The notes under the pieces were generated by a model. It was not told the origin of the DNA, searched no databases, and worked only from the letters and a program-made list of their open reading frames with translations. Shown here piece after piece: positions 1 through 6,583 of a stretch of DNA of 18,197 nucleotides. Location: the NCBI GenBank assembly GCA_004375725.1, contig SOKS01000063.1, positions 1 to 18,197 on the forward strand, given 5' to 3'. Every line of letters starts with the position of its first letter. Within the stretch, counting starts at the first letter, position 1. Position numbers and translations under genes: made by a program. This stretch comes from Dehalococcoidia bacterium (lineage in GTDB: Bacteria; Chloroflexota; Dehalococcoidia; Dehalococcoidales; RBG-16-60-22).

Positions 1-35
1 TGCTTGCTCCGCTCATCTGTCCAATTATAGCCTAT

Positions 36-2477
36 TTACTCTCCGCTTGCCAGTTCAGCCTGTCGTGCCGTGCTTACCCACAGCCTCTCCCCATCAATGG
101 TGAATTGTATCGTGCCGTGATGGTCAGTGCGGTAGATGTGGTCGACATCAAGCTTTTGCTCCAGTCTGGCTATAACATCCGGGCTCGGGTGGCCGAATTT
201 ATTATCGCGGCCAACGGAAATAACCGCCATCCGTGGGTTCGCTGCGAACAGGAATTCCTGGCTGGTGGAGGTATCGGAGCCATGGTGGGCCACCTTCAGT
301 ACCGTGCTGTTCAGCGCTGCTCGTTGGGTGATGAGGTGTAATTCCGCTTCAAGCCGTATGTCAGCAGCCAGCAGGAAGCTGATGTGACCAGTCTCCAGCC
401 GCAACACTGTGCCATTGTTGTCGCCGTCCGCACCGGTGTTCCGCAGCCGCGTGTCCGGCGGGTGAAGTACCGTGAGCGTCGCACCGGACAGGTCAATCTG
501 CTGTCCGGCCCGGGCGGTAGTCTTTTCAACGTTCTTTTCGATAATCAGTCTCTGCCATTCCTCATATAACGGCGAATCGCTATCAAGATTCGGGTCGAGC
601 ACCTTTTCCACGCGGAAGCGTTTTAGCACCTCAACCAGACCGGCGAGGTGGTCCTGGTCAGGGTGGGTCAGGATAACCAGCTCTATGGTTCTATCCCAGA
701 AGGGCATCTGTCTGCCCAATGCTACATTTATTGCCTGTGGACTGGGACCACCGTCAATCAGCACCTGCTGGCTTCCCTGCTGTATCAAGATGGCATCGCC
801 CTGTCCAACATCCAGAAAGCTGACATTCAGTTCATCATCGGGCATACTGGCGGCGATGACTGTGACCAGTACCGCCATCGTGGCCAGCGGTGGCATGACC
901 CATTTCGAGGGCAGCCGGTGGATAACGCTCGCCGACCGGTCAGCCCCTGACTTAAGCCCTGCCGTTGCCTTTGCTATCCAGTCGGCTTTAAGCTTCCGAC
1001 CAAAGATAATTGCTGCCGTCAACCCGGCATAATATAGCCAGAGCCAGACTGGAGCCACCGCGCCCACTTCGATAAAGGCCAGGGGTGACGATGCCAGCCA
1101 GCCAACCGCAACCAGCATATAGGACAGAAAAAGCCAGGCAAGCCAGCCGATGACCTGGCCTGCGGGAAGGAATATGAGTCCGGTAATGCCGCATGCAGTG
1201 CCGGCAAGGATTACTACAGGTAAAACCGGCAGGAGCAGAAACGTGGCCAGCGGCCCGACAAAGGAAATTATGCCGAAATAATAGGCCACCACCGGCCAGA
1301 TCGCGATTACTGCCGCCATGGTGACACTGAGACTGTCGCTGGTGATATTGGCGGCGGTTACGGTTGCCCCTTCTTCGCCAATGAATTTATTTATCAATCT
1401 TCTTCCCAGCGACCGGAAAGCGGGGAAGAGGAAGACCAGTCCCGCCATCGCCAGGAAGCTCAGCTGGAAGGCGGCATCTCCCAGGATGTAGGGGCTGATG
1501 CCAACCATTACCGCGGCGGCAAAGGCGAGGGCGGCAATGGCGCTGCGCTGCCTGCCCAGAAGCTCAGCGGTGAGAAACAGACTGGCCATAATGGCCCCGC
1601 GGACAACCGGCGGGTGCATACCGGTGAGCAGTGCATACAGCCAGATGGTGGCCATGGCCAGCCAGATGTAAAGATAGTGGCGGCGACCAAGTAGCCATAT
1701 GCCGAGGCTGAGCATGATACCGGCCACGATGCCAAGATGAAGGCCAGATATGGCCAGCAAGTGTACCGTTCCGGTACGGATGAAGTCATCTTTGACTGAT
1801 TGCGGTATGTTTTCACGGCTGCCCAGAAGGATTCCCTGGGCCAGTGATGCCTGTGGCTCGGGCAGTACCCTGGCCAGCGTTTGTGCCAGGTTGGCTCTCA
1901 GTTCATATATCAATGCCAGCGGTTTGAAGCCAGCCCCACGCGCCTCAATCTCAATATCCGGATAGAGCATGGTGCTGTAAATTCCCTGATGGGCAAGATA
2001 GCCTTGGTAATCAAAGTCGTTGAGCTGTGGCGGCGTGTCCAGCTCGCCGGTTACGCGAAGCTGGTCACCGTATCGGTACGTGGAGGTGCGCGGCACAAAC
2101 AGCAGGGCGTTTCCTTCAGCCGGCTGCCATTCACCATCGGTGCGTATTTCTGCAGGAGAAAAGTAGAGGCGGGTGCTGCGGTCGCTGATTTCAGGGTCCC
2201 GGGCAACCATGCCCCTGACCTCAATAGTACCGCGGTCATTATAGTAGCGCAGGTCGTCGGCATCGATGATATTAAGGCTTTGATAGGCGTACCATGCGGC
2301 AGTAAATAGGATAATCAGGCTGAGGCTGCTTATAATTATCGGTTTTCGGTATTTCTTAAGCAAAAGAAGTAACGGGAGCGGCGCGAGACCGGCTAACAGC
2401 AGGAGCAGTGGCAGGTTGAATCTGGCCCCCAGATAAATGCCGGCTACCCAGGAGGCGCTGAGTAAAATAAGTGGCAC
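36..2477 (-). CDS. comEC: ComEC/Rec2 family DNA uptake channel protein
   Basis: Inner-membrane channel protein of natural transformation, thought to carry single-stranded DNA into the cytoplasm. At 813 aa it has the full ComEC architecture: an N-terminal membrane and soluble region (about 1-200), a polytopic competence domain (about 220-500), and a C-terminal metallo-beta-lactamase-like domain beginning near residue 547 (FLDVGQGDAILIQ). Metal-site motifs are visible: HPDQDH at 605-610 and AHHGSDTS around 730-737. The start is GTG with AAAGGA five bases upstream. It lies 18 nt downstream of comEA, so the two are probably cotranscribed. It appears intact. Known: in ComEC the beta-lactamase-like domain is proposed to be a nuclease. 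Inferred: the organism may be, or may once have been, transformable; no pilus genes are in the window. Confidence 0.95.
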   Translation of the reverse strand: MPLILLSASWVAGIYLGARFNLPLLLLLAGLAPLPLLLLLKKYRKPIIISSLSLIILFTAAWYAYQSLNIIDADDLRYYNDRGTIEVRGMVARDPEISDRSTRLYFSPAEIRTDGEWQPAEGNALLFVPRTSTYRYGDQLRVTGELDTPPQLNDFDYQGYLAHQGIYSTMLYPDIEIEARGAGFKPLALIYELRANLAQTLARVLPEPQASLAQGILLGSRENIPQSVKDDFIRTGTVHLLAISGLHLGIVAGIMLSLGIWLLGRRHYLYIWLAMATIWLYALLTGMHPPVVRGAIMASLFLTAELLGRQRSAIAALAFAAAVMVGISPYILGDAAFQLSFLAMAGLVFLFPAFRSLGRRLINKFIGEEGATVTAANITSDSLSVTMAAVIAIWPVVAYYFGIISFVGPLATFLLLPVLPVVILAGTACGITGLIFLPAGQVIGWLAWLFLSYMLVAVGWLASSPLAFIEVGAVAPVWLWLYYAGLTAAIIFGRKLKADWIAKATAGLKSGADRSASVIHRLPSKWVMPPLATMAVLVTVIAASMPDDELNVSFLDVGQGDAILIQQGSQQVLIDGGPSPQAINVALGRQMPFWDRTIELVILTHPDQDHLAGLVEVLKRFRVEKVLDPNLDSDSPLYEEWQRLIIEKNVEKTTARAGQQIDLSGATLTVLHPPDTRLRNTGADGDNNGTVLRLETGHISFLLAADIRLEAELHLITQRAALNSTVLKVAHHGSDTSTSQEFLFAANPRMAVISVGRDNKFGHPSPDVIARLEQKLDVDHIYRTDHHGTIQFTIDGERLWVSTARQAELASGE

Positions 2478-2495
2478 GGGTGTCCTTTCTCAATA

Positions 2496-2999
2496 TTAAT
2501 CGGAAACCGTGACCAGGTGCTTGATTTTTTCATAGGTCACTGTCCCGATGCCTTCCACGCTGGTTATTTCACTGACATGTTTGAACCGCCCGTTCTGCTG
2601 GCGGTAATCCACAATGGCCTGTGCTCTTGTTTCGCCGATGCCGGGCAGCGCCTGCAACAGCCAGACCTCGGCACGATTCAGGTCGACCTTTTGTGGCCTA
2701 TCTGCTTCATCCATATATGGTATATGGAGCTTGATTCTATTCAGGTCGGCAGCTGTGGTCGTCCCGCCAGCCGCCTGAAGTAAAGAATCGATGGAATCTC
2801 CGGCTTTAAGTGAAAAAATACCGGGAACATTGACCCCACCGGTAACCGATATCCGGCCACTGATTTCGGGTGATGGGGGTAGCGTGACCTCGACTGGTCG
2901 GCCTGGATTATATTTTGACCAGATTAACAGACTGCCGACTACAATTATGACGATGAGAAGCAGGATAACCACCGCCCAGAATTTATTGGCCCCGGTCAT
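2496..2999 (-). CDS. comEA: ComEA-like DNA-binding competence protein (SLBB + helix-hairpin-helix)
   Basis: Membrane-anchored DNA receptor that hands double-stranded DNA to the ComEC channel. The 167-aa protein has a short cytoplasmic N-terminus, one hydrophobic segment at about 7-27, an SLBB-type domain at about 47-98, and a C-terminal helix-hairpin-helix pair at about 105-167 with ALPGIGETRAQAIVDYR and a second VEGIG turn. The usual NINTA-type opening of the HhH region is replaced by DLNRAEVWLLQ, a minor variation. The ATG is preceded by AGGAG six bases upstream. It sits directly before comEC and about 115 nt after the TrkA-like gene. The gap contains a TATAAA-like stretch but no convincing -35, so whether it has its own promoter is unclear. 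Confidence 0.93.
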   Translation of the reverse strand: MTGANKFWAVVILLLIVIIVVGSLLIWSKYNPGRPVEVTLPPSPEISGRISVTGGVNVPGIFSLKAGDSIDSLLQAAGGTTTAADLNRIKLHIPYMDEADRPQKVDLNRAEVWLLQALPGIGETRAQAIVDYRQQNGRFKHVSEITSVEGIGTVTYEKIKHLVTVSD

Positions 3000-3114
3000 A
3001 GCCGTCTCCTGAAATTAAATTTATAAAATGTTGACGGGTACGGTTTCGAGCTCAATGTAGTTGATGGTCTTCAGGACTCTCTACTTTGCGGCCTCCATTG
3101 GACCATTCTGGTTC

Positions 3115-3777
3115 TTAAATGCCGGTCAGGTTGGCGCGTAGCTCTTCTTCCATCTCCATAGAGGTCAGGGCGACTATCTGGTCGCCTTCCCGGATAACGG
3201 TGTGGGGGTTAGGAATGACCGGCTTGCGGTTGATAGGAATAACCAGTGCCAGCTTGGTACCCTCGGGCAGCGGGACTTCCTTGATTGGTTTACCAATGGC
3301 CTTTGAGTCTGGAGGGATTCTTATCTCCACGATTTCCAGCCCCTTATCGCTCCGCGTCAGCAAGTGTGTCAGCGGGTGGGTGGGCACCTCTTTCTCTATG
3401 GCTTCCATGATGATATTGGTGGCGCTTACGGTAACATCGATGCCCAGCTTCTTGAAGATGGCCTCGTTCTGGGGGTTTCGGATGCGAGCGATGGTGCGGC
3501 GTACGTTGAATTTATGCTTGGCTAACTGGCAGGAGACCAGATTATCTTCATCATCTCCGGTTACGGCCACCAGCATGTCCGCTCGTCCTGTGCCGACCTC
3601 AGCCAGCATGGCTGCCTCGCAGCCGTCACCTAGCACGCAAACGCTGCCCATTTCCTCGTTGATAATGTCGCAGAAACGGGCATTTTTCTCGACAATTAGT
3701 ATCTCATGTCCCTCATTAAGCAGGGCTCTCCCCAGGTAATAACCTACTCTACCACCACCGACAATGATGATATACAT
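3115..3777 (-). CDS. trkA: TrkA-family potassium channel/transporter regulatory subunit (RCK_N + RCK_C)
   Basis: Cytosolic gating subunit for a K+ channel or transporter. The 220-aa protein has one complete RCK unit: a Rossmann NAD(H)/nucleotide-binding domain at about 1-120, with GGGRVG near the N-terminus and an acidic residue (E30 in IVEKN) at the end of strand 2, then a TrkA-C domain at about 137-217. That is the length of KtrA-type proteins, not of the double-length E. coli TrkA. The ATG has GAGGAG just upstream, and only 10 nt separate it from the preceding RCK_N gene. No trkH, ktrB or kup gene is visible; the only pore protein nearby is the two-helix channel at 4752-5324. Inferred: it may gate that channel. 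Confidence 0.9.
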   Translation of the reverse strand: MYIIIVGGGRVGYYLGRALLNEGHEILIVEKNARFCDIINEEMGSVCVLGDGCEAAMLAEVGTGRADMLVAVTGDDEDNLVSCQLAKHKFNVRRTIARIRNPQNEAIFKKLGIDVTVSATNIIMEAIEKEVPTHPLTHLLTRSDKGLEIVEIRIPPDSKAIGKPIKEVPLPEGTKLALVIPINRKPVIPNPHTVIREGDQIVALTSMEMEEELRANLTGI

Positions 3778-3787
3778 CTCTCTCCTC

Positions 3788-4186
3788 TTAGCCCTCTATT
3801 TTATCTCTCACCAGCTCGGCAAAGATGGTCGTCGGGCTGAAGGCCTCTATCCCGAGGGTATCATACAGCTCCTGGCGCAAGGGGTCATAGATTCGGGAAA
3901 TAACCCGTGGCACATTGAAAATATGCTTGGCAATCTGGGCGGCCATGACGTTCCGGTTGTCTCCCTGCGTCATGGCGACGAAGACGTCGGCCTCTTCAAT
4001 GCCGGCCCTCTTCAGTACTTCCTCATCCATGCCGTTGCCGAGCAGTGCCGTGCCGCCGAAGTCAGACGGCAACCTCCGGAAACTGTAAGCATCAGTATCG
4101 AGGATGGTGATTTCGTGACCTCCGTGTTCCAGCAGGCTCGCTATCTGAGCACCGACTCTGCCGCAACCCATAATGATTATTTTCAT
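3788..4186 (-). CDS. TrkA-N (RCK_N) domain-only protein
   Basis: A 132-aa nucleotide-binding protein made of a single Rossmann RCK_N domain, with GCGRVG near the N-terminus and ILDTD at the end of strand 2. It lacks the TrkA-C domain present in the neighbouring 220-aa protein. I chose the ATG at 4186 over a TTG four codons upstream because GAGGGT lies four to five bases before this ATG and the protein then begins MKIIIMGCGRVG, as in other family members. It lies 20 nt after the usp gene and 10 nt before the longer RCK gene, so it is probably cotranscribed. Known: RCK domains assemble into octameric gating rings. Inferred: the N-only and full-length forms could make a mixed ring. Confidence 0.88.
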   Translation of the reverse strand: MKIIIMGCGRVGAQIASLLEHGGHEITILDTDAYSFRRLPSDFGGTALLGNGMDEEVLKRAGIEEADVFVAMTQGDNRNVMAAQIAKHIFNVPRVISRIYDPLRQELYDTLGIEAFSPTTIFAELVRDKIEG

Positions 4187-4206
4187 TAGTACCCTCAATT
4201 AGTTTT

Positions 4207-4623
4207 CTACTGTTGATGGAGTATCACCGGGCAGGGTGAATTCTTTAGCACGTAGGGAACCACGTTGCCCAGGCTAAATTGGCCGAAGCGTCTCTTGTGC
4301 CTGATACCCATCAAGATTAAGCCAACTCCTCGTTCCACCGCCTCATCGATAATCGCTGGCCCAGCTTCGCGGGCTTGGAGTGCTTCAGCCTCTACCTTAT
4401 AATCTTCTTCTTCGGCAACCATCTCTATATGGTCTAGTATATCTTCAGCCTTTTGAATCTCAGGCTCAATTTTGGCATCAAGAGGCAAAGTGCGTTGTAC
4501 GGTGATGACATAAACCGCCCAAATTCTACCCTTAGCCTTCTTAGCCAGCCTACAGGCTAGCCTCATTGTCTCTTCGTCAGCATCGGTGCCACTTATCGGC
4601 ACAAGAATCTTGTCAAACTCCAT
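4207..4623 (-). CDS. Universal stress protein (UspA) family protein
   Basis: A 138-aa single Usp domain (N-terminus MEFDKILVPISGTDADE; C-terminus KNSPCPVILHQQ, matching the family's final strand). In ATP-binding Usp proteins the loop reads G-x2-G-x9-G-(S/T). Here the segment is MGIRHKRRFGQFSLGN, so the second glycine is replaced by H and the last position by N. Nucleotide binding may therefore be altered or absent. The ribosome site is weak (AGG about five bases upstream of ATG). It is the first gene of a tight cluster with two RCK genes, downstream of a probable promoter at 4657-4685. Known: Usp domains occur in or beside several ion transport regulators. Inferred: it may modulate the adjacent channel/RCK system. 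Confidence 0.88.
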   Translation of the reverse strand: MEFDKILVPISGTDADEETMRLACRLAKKAKGRIWAVYVITVQRTLPLDAKIEPEIQKAEDILDHIEMVAEEEDYKVEAEALQAREAGPAIIDEAVERGVGLILMGIRHKRRFGQFSLGNVVPYVLKNSPCPVILHQQ

Positions 4624-4656
4624 TACTGCCTATATCAATTTTCTGTTTTGGGTTTA

Positions 4657-4685
4657 ATTATAATTCTCTTATGGAAAAACTACAA
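4657..4685 (-). promoter_or_regulatory. Probable promoter of usp-RCK genes
   Basis: On the minus strand a -35-like TTGTAG (4680-4685) is followed after 17 bases by a perfect -10 TATAAT (4657-4662). The predicted RNA start is about 25-30 bases before the usp ATG at 4623. It lies in an AT-rich 127-nt gap after the channel gene, so the usp and RCK genes can probably be transcribed independently of the channel. Confidence 0.5.
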
Positions 4686-4751
4686 TCCATTTTAGCAGTT
4701 TTTTTTAATTTGATTAAATTTCTCCCGGTTCGTGACGGGCGGGTTACTGGC

Positions 4752-5324
4752 CTACGCCTTTTCTTTGAGATCCTTTATCTGGGTATCTACAATTCGTACG
4801 GTAGTGTCTCTGAGCACCTCCAACTCTTCAACAGACAGGTTTTCCAATTGCTCCAGATTATATTGCAGGGCGCCAATGAGCTCCCGGGAAGGGCGCCGTC
4901 TGGGAAGCATGAAGTAGGCATAAAGCGTAGCGATTATGACGCCGAAAAAAGCAATCGTGCTGAAAATTGACCAGATTGAACCAATTATCATTCCAGGAGC
5001 AGTAATCGGCCCCGGACTATTGGCACCTTGTGTCTGCATAGCGGTGAATGTCCACCACAGCGCATAGCCATAGGAGTTTATCTGTTCATTTGCTCCCCGC
5101 TCGGCGAGATATACACCCCATGATGAGAGTAGCCAGAGTCCGATAAGAACGAACATCAATGGTATTAAAGGTGTTTCGTGGGCTATTTGCCTAAGAAATC
5201 TAAAAACTCCCGGAATGTCTGGAGCGATACGTAGCCTCCGGCGCGGCCTCCGCCTGCGGACGCGGAACACCTTATCTCCACGCAGTAAGGGCGTTAGTTG
5301 TTCAGGCGTTTCTTGGTTTTCCAT
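4752..5324 (-). CDS. Two-transmembrane K+-channel-like protein with non-canonical filter
   Basis: A 190-aa membrane protein with the two-helix pore-loop plan of bacterial K+ channels (Ion_trans_2 type). A very basic N-terminus (runs of R at about 21-32) is followed by TM1 (about 53-74), a pore helix and filter (about 86-106), TM2 (about 109-140), and a charged C-terminal helix (about 146-190) that may be a coiled coil. The pore helix WWTFTAMQTQGANSPGP aligns without gaps to the MthK-type WTFVTIATVGYGDYSP, but the TVGYGD filter reads TQGANS (residues 98-103). K+ selectivity is therefore doubtful. No RCK domain is fused to it; two separate RCK genes lie just downstream. The ATG has AGGGGG eight bases upstream, and a strong promoter precedes it. 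Function as a channel is inferred. Confidence 0.78.
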   Translation of the reverse strand: MENQETPEQLTPLLRGDKVFRVRRRRPRRRLRIAPDIPGVFRFLRQIAHETPLIPLMFVLIGLWLLSSWGVYLAERGANEQINSYGYALWWTFTAMQTQGANSPGPITAPGMIIGSIWSIFSTIAFFGVIIATLYAYFMLPRRRPSRELIGALQYNLEQLENLSVEELEVLRDTTVRIVDTQIKDLKEKA

Positions 5325-5373
5325 CTCCCATGCCCCCTTTTTCCTGATTTAACTTTGTTGATTGCAATCAGCT

Positions 5374-5402
5374 ATTTTATGCCTCTTCGAGGCGGCTGTC
5401 AA
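5374..5402 (-). promoter_or_regulatory. Promoter of the channel gene
   Basis: Minus strand: a consensus -35 TTGACA (5397-5402), a 17-base spacer, then -10 TAAAAT (5374-5379). The spacer contains the inverted repeat GCCTC-ttc-GAGGC (5381-5393). A perfect 12-bp palindrome, TGATTGCAATCA (5359-5370), covers the predicted RNA start. Both are possible regulator sites. Confidence 0.7.
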
Positions 5403-5425
5403 ATTTTATTTGAGTGGTATAGGTA

Positions 5426-5454
5426 TTGACAAATGTCACATAAATGGCTATAAT
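5426..5454 (+). promoter_or_regulatory. Consensus sigma70-type promoter of the HTH gene
   Basis: Perfect TTGACA (5426-5431), a 17-base spacer and perfect TATAAT (5449-5454). Predicted transcription start is near 5461. This rules out the upstream GTG at 5457 as the start codon and favours the ATG at 5490. Confidence 0.85.
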
Positions 5455-5469
5455 ATGTGTCAAATGTCA
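5427..5469 (+). promoter_or_regulatory. Paired operator-like sites on the HTH promoter
   Basis: Two 12-mers differing at one base: TGACAAATGTCA (5427-5438) overlapping the -35, and TGTCAAATGTCA (5458-5469) covering the transcription start. The first is an inverted repeat TGACA-aa-TGTCA. They are 31 bp apart, about three helical turns, so proteins bound to both would face the same side. Their position suggests repression, most simply autorepression by the HTH protein; that is inference. Confidence 0.6.
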
Positions 5470-5489
5470 TAGTAAAAAAGGTGCCGCAT

Positions 5490-5753
5490 ATGATTATCAG
5501 AACCAGAGTATTTGCGCTGTGTAACGGGCACTACCGTAACCTGTCAGAGCTGGCTCATGCCATGGGGCTTTCCATTAGCCAGGTTTATCGGGTCCGCGAG
5601 GGAAAACGAAATATCAATCAAAAATTCATTGTCGGGGCAAAGAAAGCGTTTCCCAGTTACGGACTTGATGACCTCTTTTACCTCGATAATGTGCAACTTA
5701 ATGGCATTGCCGTGGGGACAGATGGCATCGGGCATTACCGGAACGTTAATTAA
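5490..5753 (+). CDS. Small helix-turn-helix (Cro/XRE-like) regulator
   Basis: An 87-aa protein whose centre (about 17-43, NLSELAHAMGLSISQVYRV...) has the helix-turn-helix pattern of Cro/CI-like DNA-binding proteins: a small residue in the first helix, a GLS turn, and a polar recognition helix SISQVYRVREGKR. The C-terminal 25 residues match nothing I recognise. I chose ATG 5490 because AAGGTG lies six to seven bases upstream and the alternative GTG at 5457 would precede the predicted transcription start. It stands alone on the plus strand between two minus-strand operons, behind a perfect-consensus promoter flanked by two near-identical operator-like 12-mers. Likely autoregulated, possibly also controlling the divergent channel gene. 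Target genes cannot be told from sequence. Confidence 0.75.
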   Translation: MIIRTRVFALCNGHYRNLSELAHAMGLSISQVYRVREGKRNINQKFIVGAKKAFPSYGLDDLFYLDNVQLNGIAVGTDGIGHYRNVN

Positions 5754-5827
5754 CGAAAAAATCAGTATCAGAGAACCGGGGAACTTTAACGTGAAGGGTA
5801 ATTTAGTTGAAATAGGGTGGTGATAAA

Positions 5828-6004
5828 ATGCAACTGGTGATATTACAATTGATTTCCGGCGTGGTTACTGACGTGATTCGTCACGTGTGTGGTTCTATAA
5901 AAAGGACATGGCCGGAAACGGCGAGAGCTAAAAAAGACGGGCTGATATTGTCCCCGGTGGCAATCAAAGAGCGAAGCCACAGAGCACGAATTGCTCAGGA
6001 CTGA
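5828..6004 (+). CDS. Hypothetical 58-aa protein
   Basis: Short ORF that I read directly: ATG at 5828, TGA at 6002-6004. It is supported mainly by a strong Shine-Dalgarno sequence, AGGGTGGTGA, four bases before the ATG. The product has a hydrophobic N-terminal segment (MQLVILQLISGVVTDVI), a single Cys near residue 21, and a basic C-terminal half (RAKKDG, KERSHRARI). I recognise no family. It lies 74 nt after the HTH gene on the same strand, so it could be cotranscribed with it, and it converges on def. The rest of 5754-6059 shows no other gene. Confidence 0.42.
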   Translation: MQLVILQLISGVVTDVIRHVCGSIKRTWPETARAKKDGLILSPVAIKERSHRARIAQD

Positions 6005-6059
6005 AATTGTAGAGTATAGTCGCACATCTGGTTGCTTCTGCTACTGACTAACTGCGATT

Positions 6060-6548
6060 CTACAGCCCTATTTCTTCTGGTTGTATCTTGCGCAGTGTTT
6101 CTCTTACTTCCGGGTGGTCAATGTACAGCGTACCGTTGAGGTGGTCAATCTCATGTTCCAGTGCCTGGGCTAAAAGGCCCTCGGCTTTTAGCCTCGCTTC
6201 TTTGCCATCCCGGTCACGGCCCTTCACGGTTATTGATTCGGCGCGTTTGATCTGTCCAAAATAACCGGGAACGCTGAGGCAACCTTCATCAATAATGCGT
6301 TCGCCTCTCCGGCGCACTATCTGCGGGTTGATTAAAACAAGGTCTTCCTCCTCGGGCATCCCGATGACGATAATTCGTAATGGCACACCAACCTGCGGTG
6401 CTGCCAGCCCGACGCGGCCCGGCTCGGCGTGCATCGTCTCCAGCATGTCACGTATCAGCTTCTTAATTGAGCCATCAATAGCGGGGACTTTTTTGGCTTT
6501 CTGTTTGAGCACCGAATCTGGAACGCTGCGAATTGGAAGAACTGCCAT
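6060..6548 (-). CDS. def: Peptide deformylase
   Basis: Removes the formyl group from the N-terminal methionine of new proteins; a metal-dependent cytosolic hydrolase. The 162-aa protein carries all three family motifs: GLAAPQVG (about 48-55), EGCLSVPG with the metal-binding Cys (about 88-95), and EHEIDH with two metal-binding His and the catalytic Glu (about 130-135). Length is normal for the bacterial enzyme. The ATG is preceded by AAGGA at good spacing. It lies 35 nt downstream of priA and is the last gene of the minus-strand block. Confidence 0.97.
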   Translation of the reverse strand: MAVLPIRSVPDSVLKQKAKKVPAIDGSIKKLIRDMLETMHAEPGRVGLAAPQVGVPLRIIVIGMPEEEDLVLINPQIVRRRGERIIDEGCLSVPGYFGQIKRAESITVKGRDRDGKEARLKAEGLLAQALEHEIDHLNGTLYIDHPEVRETLRKIQPEEIGL

Positions 6549-6583
6549 CGTAATTCCTTGAATGATAAATCGATTACAGTTTA

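Noticed and set aside
472..1032. 186-aa plus-strand ORF inside comEC
   Set aside because: Antisense to a well-supported ComEC frame; no recognisable domain and Ser-rich composition typical of a shadow.
3000..3114. Promoter for comEA
   Set aside because: TATAAA is present on the minus strand but no -35 at acceptable spacing was found.
3119..3739. 206-aa plus-strand ORF antisense to the TrkA-like gene
   Set aside because: Mirror of the real RCK frame; composition is Ser-rich and shows no domain.
5457..5489. GTG start giving a 98-aa HTH protein
   Set aside because: It precedes the predicted transcription start near 5461 and has no ribosome site; ATG 5490 has AAGGTG well placed.
6008..6064. 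Imperfect inverted repeat TGTAGA...TCGCA / TGCGA...TCTACA between the 58-aa ORF and def
   Set aside because: Long loop with a bulged stem, overlaps the def stop codon and lacks a T-run; too weak to call a terminator.
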